Part shown: positions 34,419-42,579 of the stretch, piece by piece
How positions within the stretch are numbered: the first letter of the stretch is position 1
Layout of the letters: every line of letters starts with the position of its first letter
From: Scatosoma sp900555925
GTDB taxonomy: Bacteria > Bacillota > Clostridia > Christensenellales > Borkfalkiaceae
NCBI GenBank assembly: GCA_959603585.1
Contig: CAUGYD010000002.1
Span: 264,694-328,693, forward strand
Length of the DNA stretch: 64,000 nucleotides
Direction of reading: 5' to 3'
Notes under the pieces: generated by a model
The model's input: only the letters and a program-made list of their open reading frames with translations
What the model was told of the DNA's origin: nothing
Databases searched by the model: none
Position numbers and translations under genes: made by a program

Positions 34419-35309
34419 TCACTCCTCGTAAACCCATTTATCCGAAAGTTTGAATTGAATCAGAGTAACAATCATAATTACCACCGCCAATAATACGGAA
34501 GCAGCGGACGCCAGACCGTAACGGCTCTGATTAATTCCCCTCGCCCAAATAAAGTAGACGATTGTTTGAGAGCCCTGTACCCCCGCACCGAAAATCTGCG
34601 AATCCGCGTACGATTGCAAACCGCCGATCAGACCCGTAATCAAAAGATAAAAGGTAATGGGAGTAATCAAGGGTAAAGTGATAGAGAAAAATTGCTTGAC
34701 CTTTCCCGCGCCGTCCAGCTCGGAGGCTTCATAGTAATCCTTGGGGACGCTCAGCATACCCGCGAGATACAAAATCATAGCCGTTCCCATTCCGTTGAGG
34801 GAATTTTTTATGATAATCGCCACCTTAATCAACGTGTCGTCGCTCAGCCAGGGAATTTTCTTTCCGATAATTAAATTGATAATACCAAATTCGTTATTGA
34901 ATATATATCTCCAAACAATATTCATCGCCACGGCGCTGGATACCGCAGGAAGATAATAGAGCACCTGAAAAACTTTTGCGCCCTTTATATCCCCCATTCG
35001 CAGCAGTCCCGCAAGGCACAAACCCAAAATCATACTCAGAGGGATACTGAGAAGAAGGACTAGGGTATTGACGATGGAAGTATAAAAACTCTTGGAGTAT
35101 AAAATGTGCGTAAATAAATCCTTATAATTCTGCCAGCCCAGCCAAGTCGATTCGCCCGTGAGGATATTATATTTTTGAAAGCTGTATATGAACGAAAACG
35201 CCATGGCGCCGATAGTAAAAATACAAAATCCGATAATTGGCGGGAGAATGAACAAAAAGGCAATAATATTTTCCCGTCGCGTAAGTTTACTGGCCTTTTG
35301 TCTCGTCAT
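34419..35309 (-). CDS. Sugar ABC transporter permease (MalF/LplB type)
   Basis: A 296-residue partner permease with six helices. The EAA loop is EASELDGAGKVKQFFSITLPL (about 192-212). The N-terminal cytoplasmic tail is short and basic, as in CUT1 permeases that import oligosaccharides. It starts 4 bases after the binding-protein stop with GGGGTGA before the ATG, so the importer genes are tightly coupled. Confidence 0.92.
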   Translation of the reverse strand: MTRQKASKLTRRENIIAFLFILPPIIGFCIFTIGAMAFSFIYSFQKYNILTGESTWLGWQNYKDLFTHILYSKSFYTSIVNTLVLLLSIPLSMILGLCLAGLLRMGDIKGAKVFQVLYYLPAVSSAVAMNIVWRYIFNNEFGIINLIIGKKIPWLSDDTLIKVAIIIKNSLNGMGTAMILYLAGMLSVPKDYYEASELDGAGKVKQFFSITLPLITPITFYLLITGLIGGLQSYADSQIFGAGVQGSQTIVYFIWARGINQSRYGLASAASVLLAVVIMIVTLIQFKLSDKWVYEE

Positions 35310-35312
35310 GGC

Positions 35313-36722
35313 TCACCCCAAATTAGCACGCATTTCATCGAGCGCCGCCTGGAAAGTGGAAGCATAATTCTTGCAGGCTGTTTCCGCCGTCACGTTTCCG
35401 TCCCACATCTTCACCGAAGTGAGATATTCCGTAAAGGAATCAAACCAATCGGAAGAATACGTATAATAACGCGAACGGACTTTTCCGCCGATTTTATCCG
35501 TATCGCTCGTGCCGTTAATCGTATCTACCCAAACCGAACGCGAGGGCGGATTTTTATTTTCCAAAAGCCCCTGCGTATCGTTGATATATTCGTCGTTCGC
35601 CATTTCGGTAAGATTAGGCACCTGTTGTCCCAATTCATAGAACTTGCGCTGTGCCTGCTCGTTATAGCAAAGATATTTGGCAAGTTTCAGCGCGGCCTGC
35701 GTCTTTGCATTATTTGCGTCGGCACTGATGCAATATCCCATAGAGCCGACCCAGGCAGTGCTTTGTGCCTCGGGATTATCTCCGTTATAGGGAACGGGAA
35801 GAATATCATACTCAAAATTTGCCGTCTTCCAAAATTCCGCGCAATCCCAAGGTCCCATAAAACTGAATACGCAGCCTTGTCCCTTGAAACGCTGATAACC
35901 GTTGGTGGAGACCTGGTCCGAGGCCGTCGGCATTACGTTATCGACCAGCGTAAGGTCGGCGATAAATTGAATCGATTCATAAAAACGGGGATCGGAAATA
36001 CGCTCCTCGCTTGCGTCCTCGTTGAAGAAAGCAGCATTGTTAGAATAGACCGCCGCTTCGATTTCATAATGAGAAATACCGTAAATATTATCCGCTCCGC
36101 CGTTGGGGTCGATCTGTTTGAGCAGAGCGCGGAATTCCGACCATGTCATAGGCTCCGTCGGACTGAGCTTCGCATAAATTTCTTCGCTGTTCAGATTATA
36201 TTTCTTAATCTGTTGGTCCAATAAGGTTTTATTATATACGAGCGTAAAGGGACCAAGGTCTTTCGGAAGCCCATAAAGAGACGCCCCCTCCGACTTCCCG
36301 AGCGTCATCGTATCGGGATTGAAATAATACTCGTCCACCGCCTGCGGCCAAAGCTGAGAAAGCTCCTCTTCCGTAATATAGGACGAAATATCCTTCAATT
36401 TTCCGTTCGCCACCCATTGAAGAAAATCATAATCCGGCATATAGAATAATTCGGGCAATTTGTTTGCACGGTTTGTCAATGTAGTCATATAGGTGGAAGC
36501 ACTCTCCGCCTTGTAAACTACGGTAATATCAGGGTTGTCTTCCATAAAGAGATTGACAAGCGTTTGATAGTTTTCCTGCTCCGCAGCGTCTCCCCAGCCG
36601 AAAAATTCAATGGTAACATTTCCGCCATCGGTTCCGCTGTCGTCATCGTCGGTCCTGTTGCCGCAGGAACTCATTCCAAACGTCATTGCGCCGACTAGTA
36701 ATAAAACAGCCAATCTTTTCAT
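35313..36722 (-). CDS. Sugar ABC transporter substrate-binding lipoprotein
   Basis: A 469-residue extracytoplasmic solute-binding protein of the CUT1 class. The signal peptide ends in lipobox MSSC (Cys20). The family 1 start (NVTIEFFGWGDAAEQENYQTL) and the central hydrophobic SMGYCISADA segment are typical of oligosaccharide receptors. AGGAGG precedes ATG 36722. First gene of the operon under the promoter at 36898. The neighbours suggest arabino- or xylo-oligosaccharides as ligands; this is inference. Confidence 0.92.
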   Translation of the reverse strand: MKRLAVLLLVGAMTFGMSSCGNRTDDDDSGTDGGNVTIEFFGWGDAAEQENYQTLVNLFMEDNPDITVVYKAESASTYMTTLTNRANKLPELFYMPDYDFLQWVANGKLKDISSYITEEELSQLWPQAVDEYYFNPDTMTLGKSEGASLYGLPKDLGPFTLVYNKTLLDQQIKKYNLNSEEIYAKLSPTEPMTWSEFRALLKQIDPNGGADNIYGISHYEIEAAVYSNNAAFFNEDASEERISDPRFYESIQFIADLTLVDNVMPTASDQVSTNGYQRFKGQGCVFSFMGPWDCAEFWKTANFEYDILPVPYNGDNPEAQSTAWVGSMGYCISADANNAKTQAALKLAKYLCYNEQAQRKFYELGQQVPNLTEMANDEYINDTQGLLENKNPPSRSVWVDTINGTSDTDKIGGKVRSRYYTYSSDWFDSFTEYLTSVKMWDGNVTAETACKNYASTFQAALDEMRANLG

Positions 36723-36790
36723 TTTCTTTTCCTCCTGGAACAATATTATTTCTCGCCGCTGTGTCCGGCGTTTTTACCGGGTAAAAATTT

Positions 36791-36836
36791 GTTTTCGTAA
36801 TACGTCTGTATTACGAAAACAGGGACGTCCCTGTTT
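36791..36836. repeat. Two abutting palindromes in the leader of the sugar operon
   Basis: GTTTTCGTAATAC and GTATTACGAAAAC (36791-36803, 36808-36820) are perfect 13-base arms with a 4-base loop. Directly next to it is a 20-base perfect palindrome at 36817-36836 (core CAGGGACGTCCCTG), sharing 4 bases. Both lie downstream of the transcription start, in a leader of about 165 bases, so they may be operators or RNA hairpins. Confidence 0.75.
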
Positions 36837-36897
36837 CTATTTACGATTTTTCGCTCGAATTACTTCACAATTTCCCCGAATATTTCTGTTCGCCCTT

Positions 36898-36926
36898 ATT
36901 TTATAGCATCTTTTTTTTCCTGTCAA
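36898..36926 (-). promoter_or_regulatory. Promoter of the sugar ABC / GH43 operon
   Basis: TTGACA (36921-36926) and TAAAAT (36898-36903) on the minus strand with a 17-base spacer, just after the regulator's terminator. Confidence 0.8.
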
Positions 36927-36983
36927 TAGGTTTTTGAAAAATTGCAAAAATTCTTGTTTTAGTTATATGAAACTTGTTGAAAT

Positions 36984-37015
36984 AAAAGGGCGCCGGAAGT
37001 TTCCGGCGCCCTTTT
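36984..37015. terminator. Terminator of the regulator gene
   Basis: Perfect 15-base arms (AAAAGGGCGCCGGAA) with a 2-base loop and T residues on both sides, directly after the stop at 37019. It separates regulator and sugar-operon transcripts. Confidence 0.9.
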
Positions 37016-37018
37016 ATT

Positions 37019-37948
37019 TCAGTTGTAATCGACCATATAAACGAGACCTTGTGCAAAGTCTCCGAATTTTTCTCCGAAAAGATTGACTCCGCCCTGATGG
37101 CGGGCTTTTTCCTTTACTCCTATACGGAAAGTGATATAGTTTCCATCCTGCAAGCCGAGCGTTTCGATCGTATGTGTGCTGATGGCCATTTCGTCCAAGT
37201 AAACGCAACTCGGAGTGATTCTCAAAGTTTTGATAATTCCGTATTGAGTAGAATAATCCGACCACCAATCGGGATTGAGGCGTCCTCTCCGTCCTCCGAA
37301 ATCGCCGGGAGATAGATATGTCGCCACCTCTGTTCCGTTTATCCAGAATGTAATATCGCTCTCCCAATCGTTACGATAATTAGGCGCTTCACTGCAAATC
37401 TCCATACTGAATATGACGGCGTTGATGTGTTTATCCTTCAACATATAGTTGGGAACCCGATATTCCAAATATCCTTTACTGAACCAAATCATTTGAGCCT
37501 CATAACGCAAAGGACTGAAAAAGGCTCCCGGCATGTCGTCGGCAACTATGATGCCGTGTTCGCTCGCCATGCCGCAGCCGGCCTCGACGCAGGCATCGGT
37601 AAAACTCCCCAAAGGAATCTCCTGAGAAAACTGAAAACTTTTATTGGAATGTGTATCCGTAGTAAAATCTAGGGAAAAGCGGTCTATCTGACGGGAAATC
37701 AGTTTGGCATTCCCCCGGGTATTGCGTTTTATCGTAACATTGATTAATCCTGCTTTTCGCAAGATATTGATATGAAAAGAAACCGTCGAAATAGGAAGTT
37801 TCAGCCGCTTTGCAAGTTCGGCTATAGAATAACATGAAGAACGCAGCATGCACATGATACGCCTGCGAACGGTGGCGTCTAACGCCTGTATGAGCTCACC
37901 GAGTCTGTCTTCGTCGTCTATTTTCAAATCAAATTCTCGTTTTGCCAT
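37019..37948 (-). CDS. ArsR-like transcriptional regulator, COG4189 type
   Basis: A 309-residue regulator. The N-terminal winged helix (about 15-85) shows IAELAKRLKLPISTVSFHINILRKAGLI, an ArsR-type recognition helix. The remaining 210 residues form a beta-rich domain (MIWFSKGYLEYRVPNYML, ITFWINGTEVATYLSPGDFGG) that resembles a carbohydrate-binding jelly roll. Proteins of this plan sit beside sugar-import operons in Clostridia. It probably senses a sugar or glycan fragment and controls the operon that follows on the same strand. The ribosome site is weak (GGAAAAG). It has its own promoter and terminator. Confidence 0.85.
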   Translation of the reverse strand: MAKREFDLKIDDEDRLGELIQALDATVRRRIMCMLRSSCYSIAELAKRLKLPISTVSFHINILRKAGLINVTIKRNTRGNAKLISRQIDRFSLDFTTDTHSNKSFQFSQEIPLGSFTDACVEAGCGMASEHGIIVADDMPGAFFSPLRYEAQMIWFSKGYLEYRVPNYMLKDKHINAVIFSMEICSEAPNYRNDWESDITFWINGTEVATYLSPGDFGGRRGRLNPDWWSDYSTQYGIIKTLRITPSCVYLDEMAISTHTIETLGLQDGNYITFRIGVKEKARHQGGVNLFGEKFGDFAQGLVYMVDYN

Positions 37949-37980
37949 TTCTTTTCCGCCGTATAGTTTTACTTGGCTTC

Positions 37981-38009
37981 AATATAACACATTTTTTTCT
38001 TTTTGTCAA
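37981..38009 (-). promoter_or_regulatory. Promoter of the COG4189-type regulator gene
   Basis: TTGACA (38004-38009) and TATATT (37981-37986) with a 17-base spacer on the minus strand. Confidence 0.8.
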
Positions 38010-38192
38010 GATTCATTTTCCAAAATTTGTTTTCTATTCTAATATGTACTAACTAATATGTGTCGTTATTTTGATTTTTCATCTAATATCCTCTTCTTTG
38101 TACTTTGTTTATGTACGGCCCAAAGCCTTACATATAGTTTAGCACAAAGGAGCTTTTTGTATAGCACACGAATAACTGAAAATAAAGCTTTC

Positions 38193-38213
38193 CGCCACCG
38201 GCACAGCCGGTGG
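38193..38213 (+). terminator. Terminator-like hairpin in an otherwise empty stretch
   Basis: GCCACCGGC and GCCGGTGGC around ACA, followed by TTTTAC on the plus strand. No plus-strand gene is evident before it, so it might end a small RNA from about 38140. The only other item in 37949-38340, besides the regulator promoter, is the terminator at 38264. Confidence 0.4.
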
Positions 38214-38263
38214 CTTTTACAATGCGGCCGCATCAATCTATCCCCGCCTCGTCCTTCATAAAA

Positions 38264-38295
38264 GAAAGCTCGACCTTCTAAAAGTCGAGCTTTTC
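38264..38295 (-). terminator. Terminator of the YihY-family gene
   Basis: GAAAAGCTCGAC and GTCGAGCTTTC arms with a 9-base loop and TTTTATG following on the minus strand. Confidence 0.75.
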
Positions 38296-38340
38296 AAATT
38301 GCTTACTTAAACGCACATAGGGAGGGGGTACCGCATGAAA

Positions 38341-39138
38341 TCAAAGGGTTTTACTTTCTCGTGCCGAAATTTTTTCGCTGTTGAAAATTACCCCGACGAC
38401 AAAGCAAATCATCAATACATACAGCCAAAGCATAAAGACAATAATTGCACTGAGTGCCCCATATAATTTCCCCATATTTCCTATTTTCAAATAAATCGTA
38501 AACCCGATAAGTGCAATCGACCATGCCGCTACCGTAATCGATGTCCCGGGCAACAATTCCTTGAGTTTTACTTTATATGGGCATACATAGAGATTGAGTA
38601 TCAAAGCGAGAAAAAAAGAAACCGCAAGAATGAGAATATAATCCAACGTAAGTTCCAGCCAACGCGGAAATAACCGAGAAAAAATAAAAGCTCCTCCACC
38701 TAAAACCGCGCCTGAAATAACAGTGAGAAACATAACCGCGAACATTAACAGCAAAGCGCCTAAACGAACCAACAGACCGTGTTTTTTTCTCTTATATGAA
38801 TAAATGAGCTCTCCGCTCCGACGCATGTGATAAAAGAGATTTGTGGCGGAATACAAAGTCGTGGCGATCAAAAAAATCGAAGCGCCTGCCGTTGCGTTCA
38901 TTGCCTCTGAACGAATATATAAAAGGATATCCTGCACGGATTCAAAAACCGGTAGAGAAAGAACGCTTTCGGTATCAATTTCTAATTTGCCAAATAACAG
39001 CGTCAACCAGAACGCAAAAGGGGTAATCGACATAATTAAAAAGTATACTAACATTCCCGCTATCGTCGTGTATTTTTTTTCTGCAAGAACTTCATACTTC
39101 CCTTTTGCCCAAAGGATAAATGTTCGGATTTTATTCAT
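38341..39138 (-). CDS. YihY/BrkB-family membrane protein
   Basis: A 265-residue inner-membrane protein with about six helices. It matches the YihY (formerly RNase BN) family, including the early MLVYFLIMSITPFAFWLTLLF segment, a middle HMRRSGELIYSYKRKKHG loop and a late YGALSAIIVFMLWLYVLM helix. The old RNase claim was disproved and the true function is unknown; a transport or lipid role is suspected in the field. No strong ribosome site is visible before the ATG. It is followed by its own terminator. Confidence 0.9.
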   Translation of the reverse strand: MNKIRTFILWAKGKYEVLAEKKYTTIAGMLVYFLIMSITPFAFWLTLLFGKLEIDTESVLSLPVFESVQDILLYIRSEAMNATAGASIFLIATTLYSATNLFYHMRRSGELIYSYKRKKHGLLVRLGALLLMFAVMFLTVISGAVLGGGAFIFSRLFPRWLELTLDYILILAVSFFLALILNLYVCPYKVKLKELLPGTSITVAAWSIALIGFTIYLKIGNMGKLYGALSAIIVFMLWLYVLMICFVVGVIFNSEKISARESKTL

Positions 39139-39320
39139 CTTACTATTATGGACAAAAAATTGACTTTTCTTACTTATTTCTTTGAGTAAATAGCATAACC
39201 CAAAAATACGCTTTACCTGATTTTTGCGGCTGTCTCTCTATTTCTCATGACCGTCTCCATATAGATAATTTTCCGCTCTGGCTCTACAAATTGCTTTTCA
39301 AAAAATGTCCTTTGCTCATC

Positions 39321-39551
39321 TCAACAGATATTTTTTGTTTCTAATACTTTTATAATATCACCTACTTTCTCCCAATTATCTATATTTAATTCCTCTATTT
39401 CAAATTCTATTCCCATTTCTGCCTCTATATCTACTACGACCTGCACAAACGACAGACTGTCCAAGCTCAATTCTCTTAATTTGCTTTCTTCCGTCACTTC
39501 TTCTTCCAATGCACAATGTTTCTTTATAAACTCGCAAACTTTTTCTCTCAT
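39321..39551 (-). CDS. Acyl carrier protein-like
   Basis: A 76-residue acidic four-helix carrier. The phosphopantetheine-attachment Ser is in LSLDSLSFVQVVVDIE (about residue 32), fitting the DSL motif. Its start overlaps the stop of the upstream adenylation fragment (ATGA, 39548-39551), so the two were made to work together: the ANL enzyme would load an acyl or aminoacyl group on this carrier. It is complete, while its two partners are truncated. Codon use is AT-rich compared with neighbours. A housekeeping AcpP is unlikely because no fatty-acid genes are nearby. Confidence 0.85.
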   Translation of the reverse strand: MREKVCEFIKKHCALEEEVTEESKLRELSLDSLSFVQVVVDIEAEMGIEFEIEELNIDNWEKVGDIIKVLETKNIC

Positions 39552-39931
39552 CGCCTTACCTTCTTTCCGCTCGCTGTCCGTTCTATCTCGGTCACTTGTT
39601 CTATTCTATTCGGCATAAAATGTGCGTTTAACCTTCCCGCAAGCTGTTTCCTCAATGCCCACGGCTCAGATGTTCCCATATATTTCAAACAAATTTCCGT
39701 CACTCCGTTTTCTCCGCTCTTACCATATACAATACAATCTTCTACACCCGTGCAATTTTTTACTTCTTCCTCTATTTCTTCCGGAAAAATATTTATTCCC
39801 GCCCGTATCAACATATCGTCTTTTCTGCCTTCTATATAGTAATAACCCTCTTCATCCTTGTATGCCATATCACCCGTATATAGCCAACCATTCTTTATTT
39901 TCTTTTTACTTTTCTCTTCGTCCTTAACCAT
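39548..39931 (-). pseudogene. C-terminal fragment of an ANL-superfamily adenylate-forming enzyme
   Basis: Only the last 127 residues of an acyl/aminoacyl-adenylating enzyme remain. The A8 hinge (GWLYTGDMAYKDEEGYYYIEG, then GRKDDM) and the A10 lysine motif (ERTASGKKVRR) are present. The large N-terminal ATP- and substrate-binding domain of about 350 residues is absent. Upstream, the frame runs into the end of the BtrH-like frame (37 bases shared, different phase). An internal deletion that joined two genes is the simplest reading. It is unlikely to be active alone. Confidence 0.8.
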
Positions 39932-40383
39932 TCCGCTCGGTCAAAATAAGGATCTACGAGGAAAAATGCCTCAGCTCTATTGCCCATAATTAATACTGTA
40001 TGATTGTTATGTAAATGTTTATAATAAGGGTCCCAAGAAACATAATAACAATCTAAATGGACGATAACAGGTCTTCCTTCTTCAATTTCGTTTTCAAGAT
40101 ACGCTCGATATTCTTCCCAATTCGTTACGTTTTTTTCTTTTATAAAAACTCCATAAGATTGGTATAATTCCGGCAAACTTTTTATGTCGCACAACTTTTC
40201 CGATATCTTTTGTTTTGGCGCTTCTATATATCGAACTCCCGGATAAGCACCGCTCAATGGGAGAGAAAAATCTTTTCCGTAATATGCAAATAATTTTGCC
40301 AAGTTGTATTCCACACACATTCCTCGTTTTCTCAAAGTAGGAAATGCCGTAGGATAATCGACCGTTAATATTTTTTCTGACAT
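39895..40383 (-). pseudogene. Truncated BtrH-like protein (N-terminal half)
   Basis: A 162-residue frame matches the N-terminal BtrH domain, a papain-like acyltransferase fold first known from butirosin biosynthesis. An early Cys (RGMCVEYNLAKLFAYYG) and a His in LHNNHTVLIMG are candidate catalytic residues, with FLVDPYFDRAEW after it. Full relatives are roughly twice as long; here the frame ends in a basic tail (RTKRKVKRK) where the ANL fragment begins. AAGGAG precedes ATG 40383, and a TATAAT lies upstream. BtrH moves acyl groups from a carrier protein to an amine, which fits the ACP neighbour. A short functional form cannot be excluded. Confidence 0.65.
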
Positions 40384-40540
40384 ATTTTCTCCTTTTCATC
40401 TCATCGGATTTTTCTCAGCGATTCTATTATAGCAAAAAAAGTTATCCATAACCTGTCAACTTTTTAATGCTCGCTTTTATTACCGAGGATAAAATTTATT
40501 TTCTTTCATAAAAATTTTTCCGTAATCCCCCTTTGAACGG

Positions 40541-40569
40541 CTGACTTTCTTTTGTTTTTATGATATACT
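40541..40569 (+). promoter_or_regulatory. Promoter of the PurF-like gene
   Basis: CTGACT (40541-40546) and TATACT (40564-40569) with a 17-base spacer. The leader contains GAGACG...CGTCTC arms (about 40591-40620). Confidence 0.6.
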
Positions 40570-40650
40570 ATTTCAGTACAAAAGAAAAAAAGAGACGCTC
40601 CTTCTCATGAAGATCGTCTCGTCTACATCGGAATTACGGAGGTAAAAATA

Positions 40651-42054
40651 TTGAGCGGATTTTTCGGAGTGGCTTCAAAGAAAGACTGTGTTTTCGATTT
40701 ATTTTTCGGCACGGACTATCATTCTCATCTCGGCACGAGACGGGGCGGCATGGCCGTTTACGGAGAAAGCGGCTTTAACCGTGCAATTCATAATATCGAA
40801 AATTCCCCTTTCCGCACAAAATTTGAACGCGATTTTGAAGAAATGAAAGGGAATATCGGAATCGGCTGTATTTCGGACAGCGAACCGCAGCCGCTGTTAG
40901 TCCGTTCTCACTTCGGCAATTTTGCCATTGCGACGGTAGGAAGAATCAATAATACCGACGAGCTCGTCAAAGCGGCTTTCGCGGCGGGAACCTCCCATTT
41001 TCTCGAAATGAGCGGCGGCAGCATCAATGCTACGGAACTCACGGCGGCACTTATCAATCGCGGCAATACCATTCCCGAAGGAATTCGGTATGCACAGAGT
41101 GTGATAGACGGTTCCATGTCTATCCTCATTCTCACGCAAAACGGAATTTACGCCGCACGCGACAGCATGGGGCGTACCCCCGTCGTACTCGGAAGAAAAA
41201 AAGACGCCTATTGCATCGCCTTTGAATCGTTTTCCTACCTCAATCTCGGCTATGAGGATTATAAAGAACTCGGACCGGGAGAAATTGATTTTATCACGGC
41301 GGAGGGAGCGGAGGTCATTCTTCCGCCCTCGGATACGACAAAAATATGTTCTTTCCTTTGGGTCTATTACGGTTATCCCGCCTCCTCTTATGAGGGGCTG
41401 AATGTTGAAAAAATGCGCTATAACTGCGGCGATATGCTCGCCAGAAGGGACGACGTTTCCGCCGACAGCGTAGCGGGGCTTCCCGATTCGGGAACCGCTC
41501 ACGCAGTAGGATACGCGAATCGTTCCAAAATTCCCCTTTCCCGTCCCTTCGTAAAATATACCCCCACTTGGCCGCGTTCGTTCATGCCGCAGAGCCAAAA
41601 ACGGAGAGATCTGATCGCCCACATGAAGCTGATTCCCATCGATTCCATGATCCGTGGTAAAAAATTAGTTTTGATAGACGATTCTCTCGTCAGGGGGACG
41701 CAAATGCACGGAACTACGGATTTTCTTTACCGGAACGGAGCGAAAGAGCTGCATATTCGTCTCGCGTGTCCCCCGATTCTTTACGGCTGTCCTTATCTGA
41801 ATTTTTCCCGTTCCAATTCTTCCATGGAGCTGATCGCACGACGCAAAATTGCAGAGATAGAAGGCAGTGATTCGGAAGAGAAGCTCGCGCCCTACCTTGA
41901 TCCCGATTCCGATCAATATGCGGCCATGGTCGAAGCGATACGAAAAGAGCTTAAATTTACGACGCTTAAATACCATCGCCTCGACGATATGCTCGAATCC
42001 ACGGGACTCCCTTCCTGTAAATTCTGCACGTATTGCTGGCACGGTAAAAAATAA
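40651..42054 (+). CDS. PurF-like amidophosphoribosyltransferase lacking the N-terminal cysteine
   Basis: A 467-residue homologue of the first enzyme of purine synthesis. The phosphoribosyltransferase half has the PRPP loop LVLIDDSLVRGTQ (about 340). The putative iron-sulfur ligands are present (KICSFLWVYY, LACPPI, and SCKFCTYCW at the end). The N-terminal glutaminase half keeps GTRRGGMAVY and SDSEPQPLL-like segments, but the nucleophile position after the start is Ser (M-S-G-F-F-G) where PurF has Cys. The start is TTG 40651, with GGAGG 8 bases upstream, and no alternative start restores a Cys. It may therefore use free ammonia or have another role. Single-gene unit, no other pur gene nearby. 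Confidence 0.9.
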   Translation: MSGFFGVASKKDCVFDLFFGTDYHSHLGTRRGGMAVYGESGFNRAIHNIENSPFRTKFERDFEEMKGNIGIGCISDSEPQPLLVRSHFGNFAIATVGRINNTDELVKAAFAAGTSHFLEMSGGSINATELTAALINRGNTIPEGIRYAQSVIDGSMSILILTQNGIYAARDSMGRTPVVLGRKKDAYCIAFESFSYLNLGYEDYKELGPGEIDFITAEGAEVILPPSDTTKICSFLWVYYGYPASSYEGLNVEKMRYNCGDMLARRDDVSADSVAGLPDSGTAHAVGYANRSKIPLSRPFVKYTPTWPRSFMPQSQKRRDLIAHMKLIPIDSMIRGKKLVLIDDSLVRGTQMHGTTDFLYRNGAKELHIRLACPPILYGCPYLNFSRSNSSMELIARRKIAEIEGSDSEEKLAPYLDPDSDQYAAMVEAIRKELKFTTLKYHRLDDMLESTGLPSCKFCTYCWHGKK

Positions 42055-42077
42055 GCATTGAAAATAATTTTGAAAAA

Positions 42078-42124
42078 ACGCTTCCCGCCCGTCGGAAAAT
42101 CCGACGGGCGGGAAGCGCTCCTTT
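42078..42124. terminator. Strong bidirectional terminator
   Basis: Perfect arms of about 17 bases (CGCTTCCCGCCCGTCGG) around AAAAT, with TTTTATT on the plus side and TTTTTTC on the minus side. It serves the PurF-like gene and the convergent membrane-protein operon. Confidence 0.92.
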
Positions 42125-42127
42125 TAT

Positions 42128-42475
42128 TCAGTCCCCGAGCAATTCATTGCTGAGAGCAATAATTTTCGCTCCGTATTTTTTCTTTCTCGATGTAAGAATA
42201 TGCCGATAAATAAAATAATTGACAGTGACCATAGCGATCCCGACCAAACCTATGGCGATTCCCAAAGGAGCCAAATTTCCGATGACCTTCATAGCGAGAC
42301 ACATGCCCGTTCCGAGAATCAACGTGCCGGCTGTTCCAAACGTATAAGCAAAAATCTCCGCCGGACGTTTTATCCGTCTGTCCATTTTTTTCAGAGAATC
42401 TAATTTTGTTTCTCCATGCTCAGTGTACTCGTCGCGCAGCCGATTTACAAATTTTCTTTCTTGTTGTCTGTCCAT
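42128..42475 (-). CDS. Small two-helix membrane protein (paralogue 1)
   Basis: A 115-residue protein of unknown function. A charged N-terminal helix (about 1-38) is followed by two transmembrane helices (about 40-62 and 68-90) and a basic tail (SRKKKYGAKIIALSNELLGD). The pattern KLDSLKKMD, then AYTFGTAGTLILGTGM, then KKKYG...LSNELL repeats in the protein encoded 100 bases upstream, so the two are duplicates. GAGGAG lies upstream of the ATG. Last gene of the two-component operon. Confidence 0.8.
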   Translation of the reverse strand: MDRQQERKFVNRLRDEYTEHGETKLDSLKKMDRRIKRPAEIFAYTFGTAGTLILGTGMCLAMKVIGNLAPLGIAIGLVGIAMVTVNYFIYRHILTSRKKKYGAKIIALSNELLGD

Positions 42476-42579
42476 AATGATTTCTCCTCGATTGATTTTG
42501 TAGTCCTATTATAGCAGACAATTGTTTTTCTTTCGTTTGAATTTTGTTAATCAAAAGTATTTATCTTGTAAATATTTTG

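Noticed and set aside
38058..38261. 67-codon plus-strand frame in the gap before the YihY gene
   Set aside because: No ribosome site, and it runs through a terminator-like hairpin.
39895..39931. Programmed frameshift joining the BtrH-like and ANL fragments
   Set aside because: The overlap is A-rich, but I find no proper slippery heptamer in the right phase, and the joined product would lack essential domains of both proteins. A deletion explains it better.
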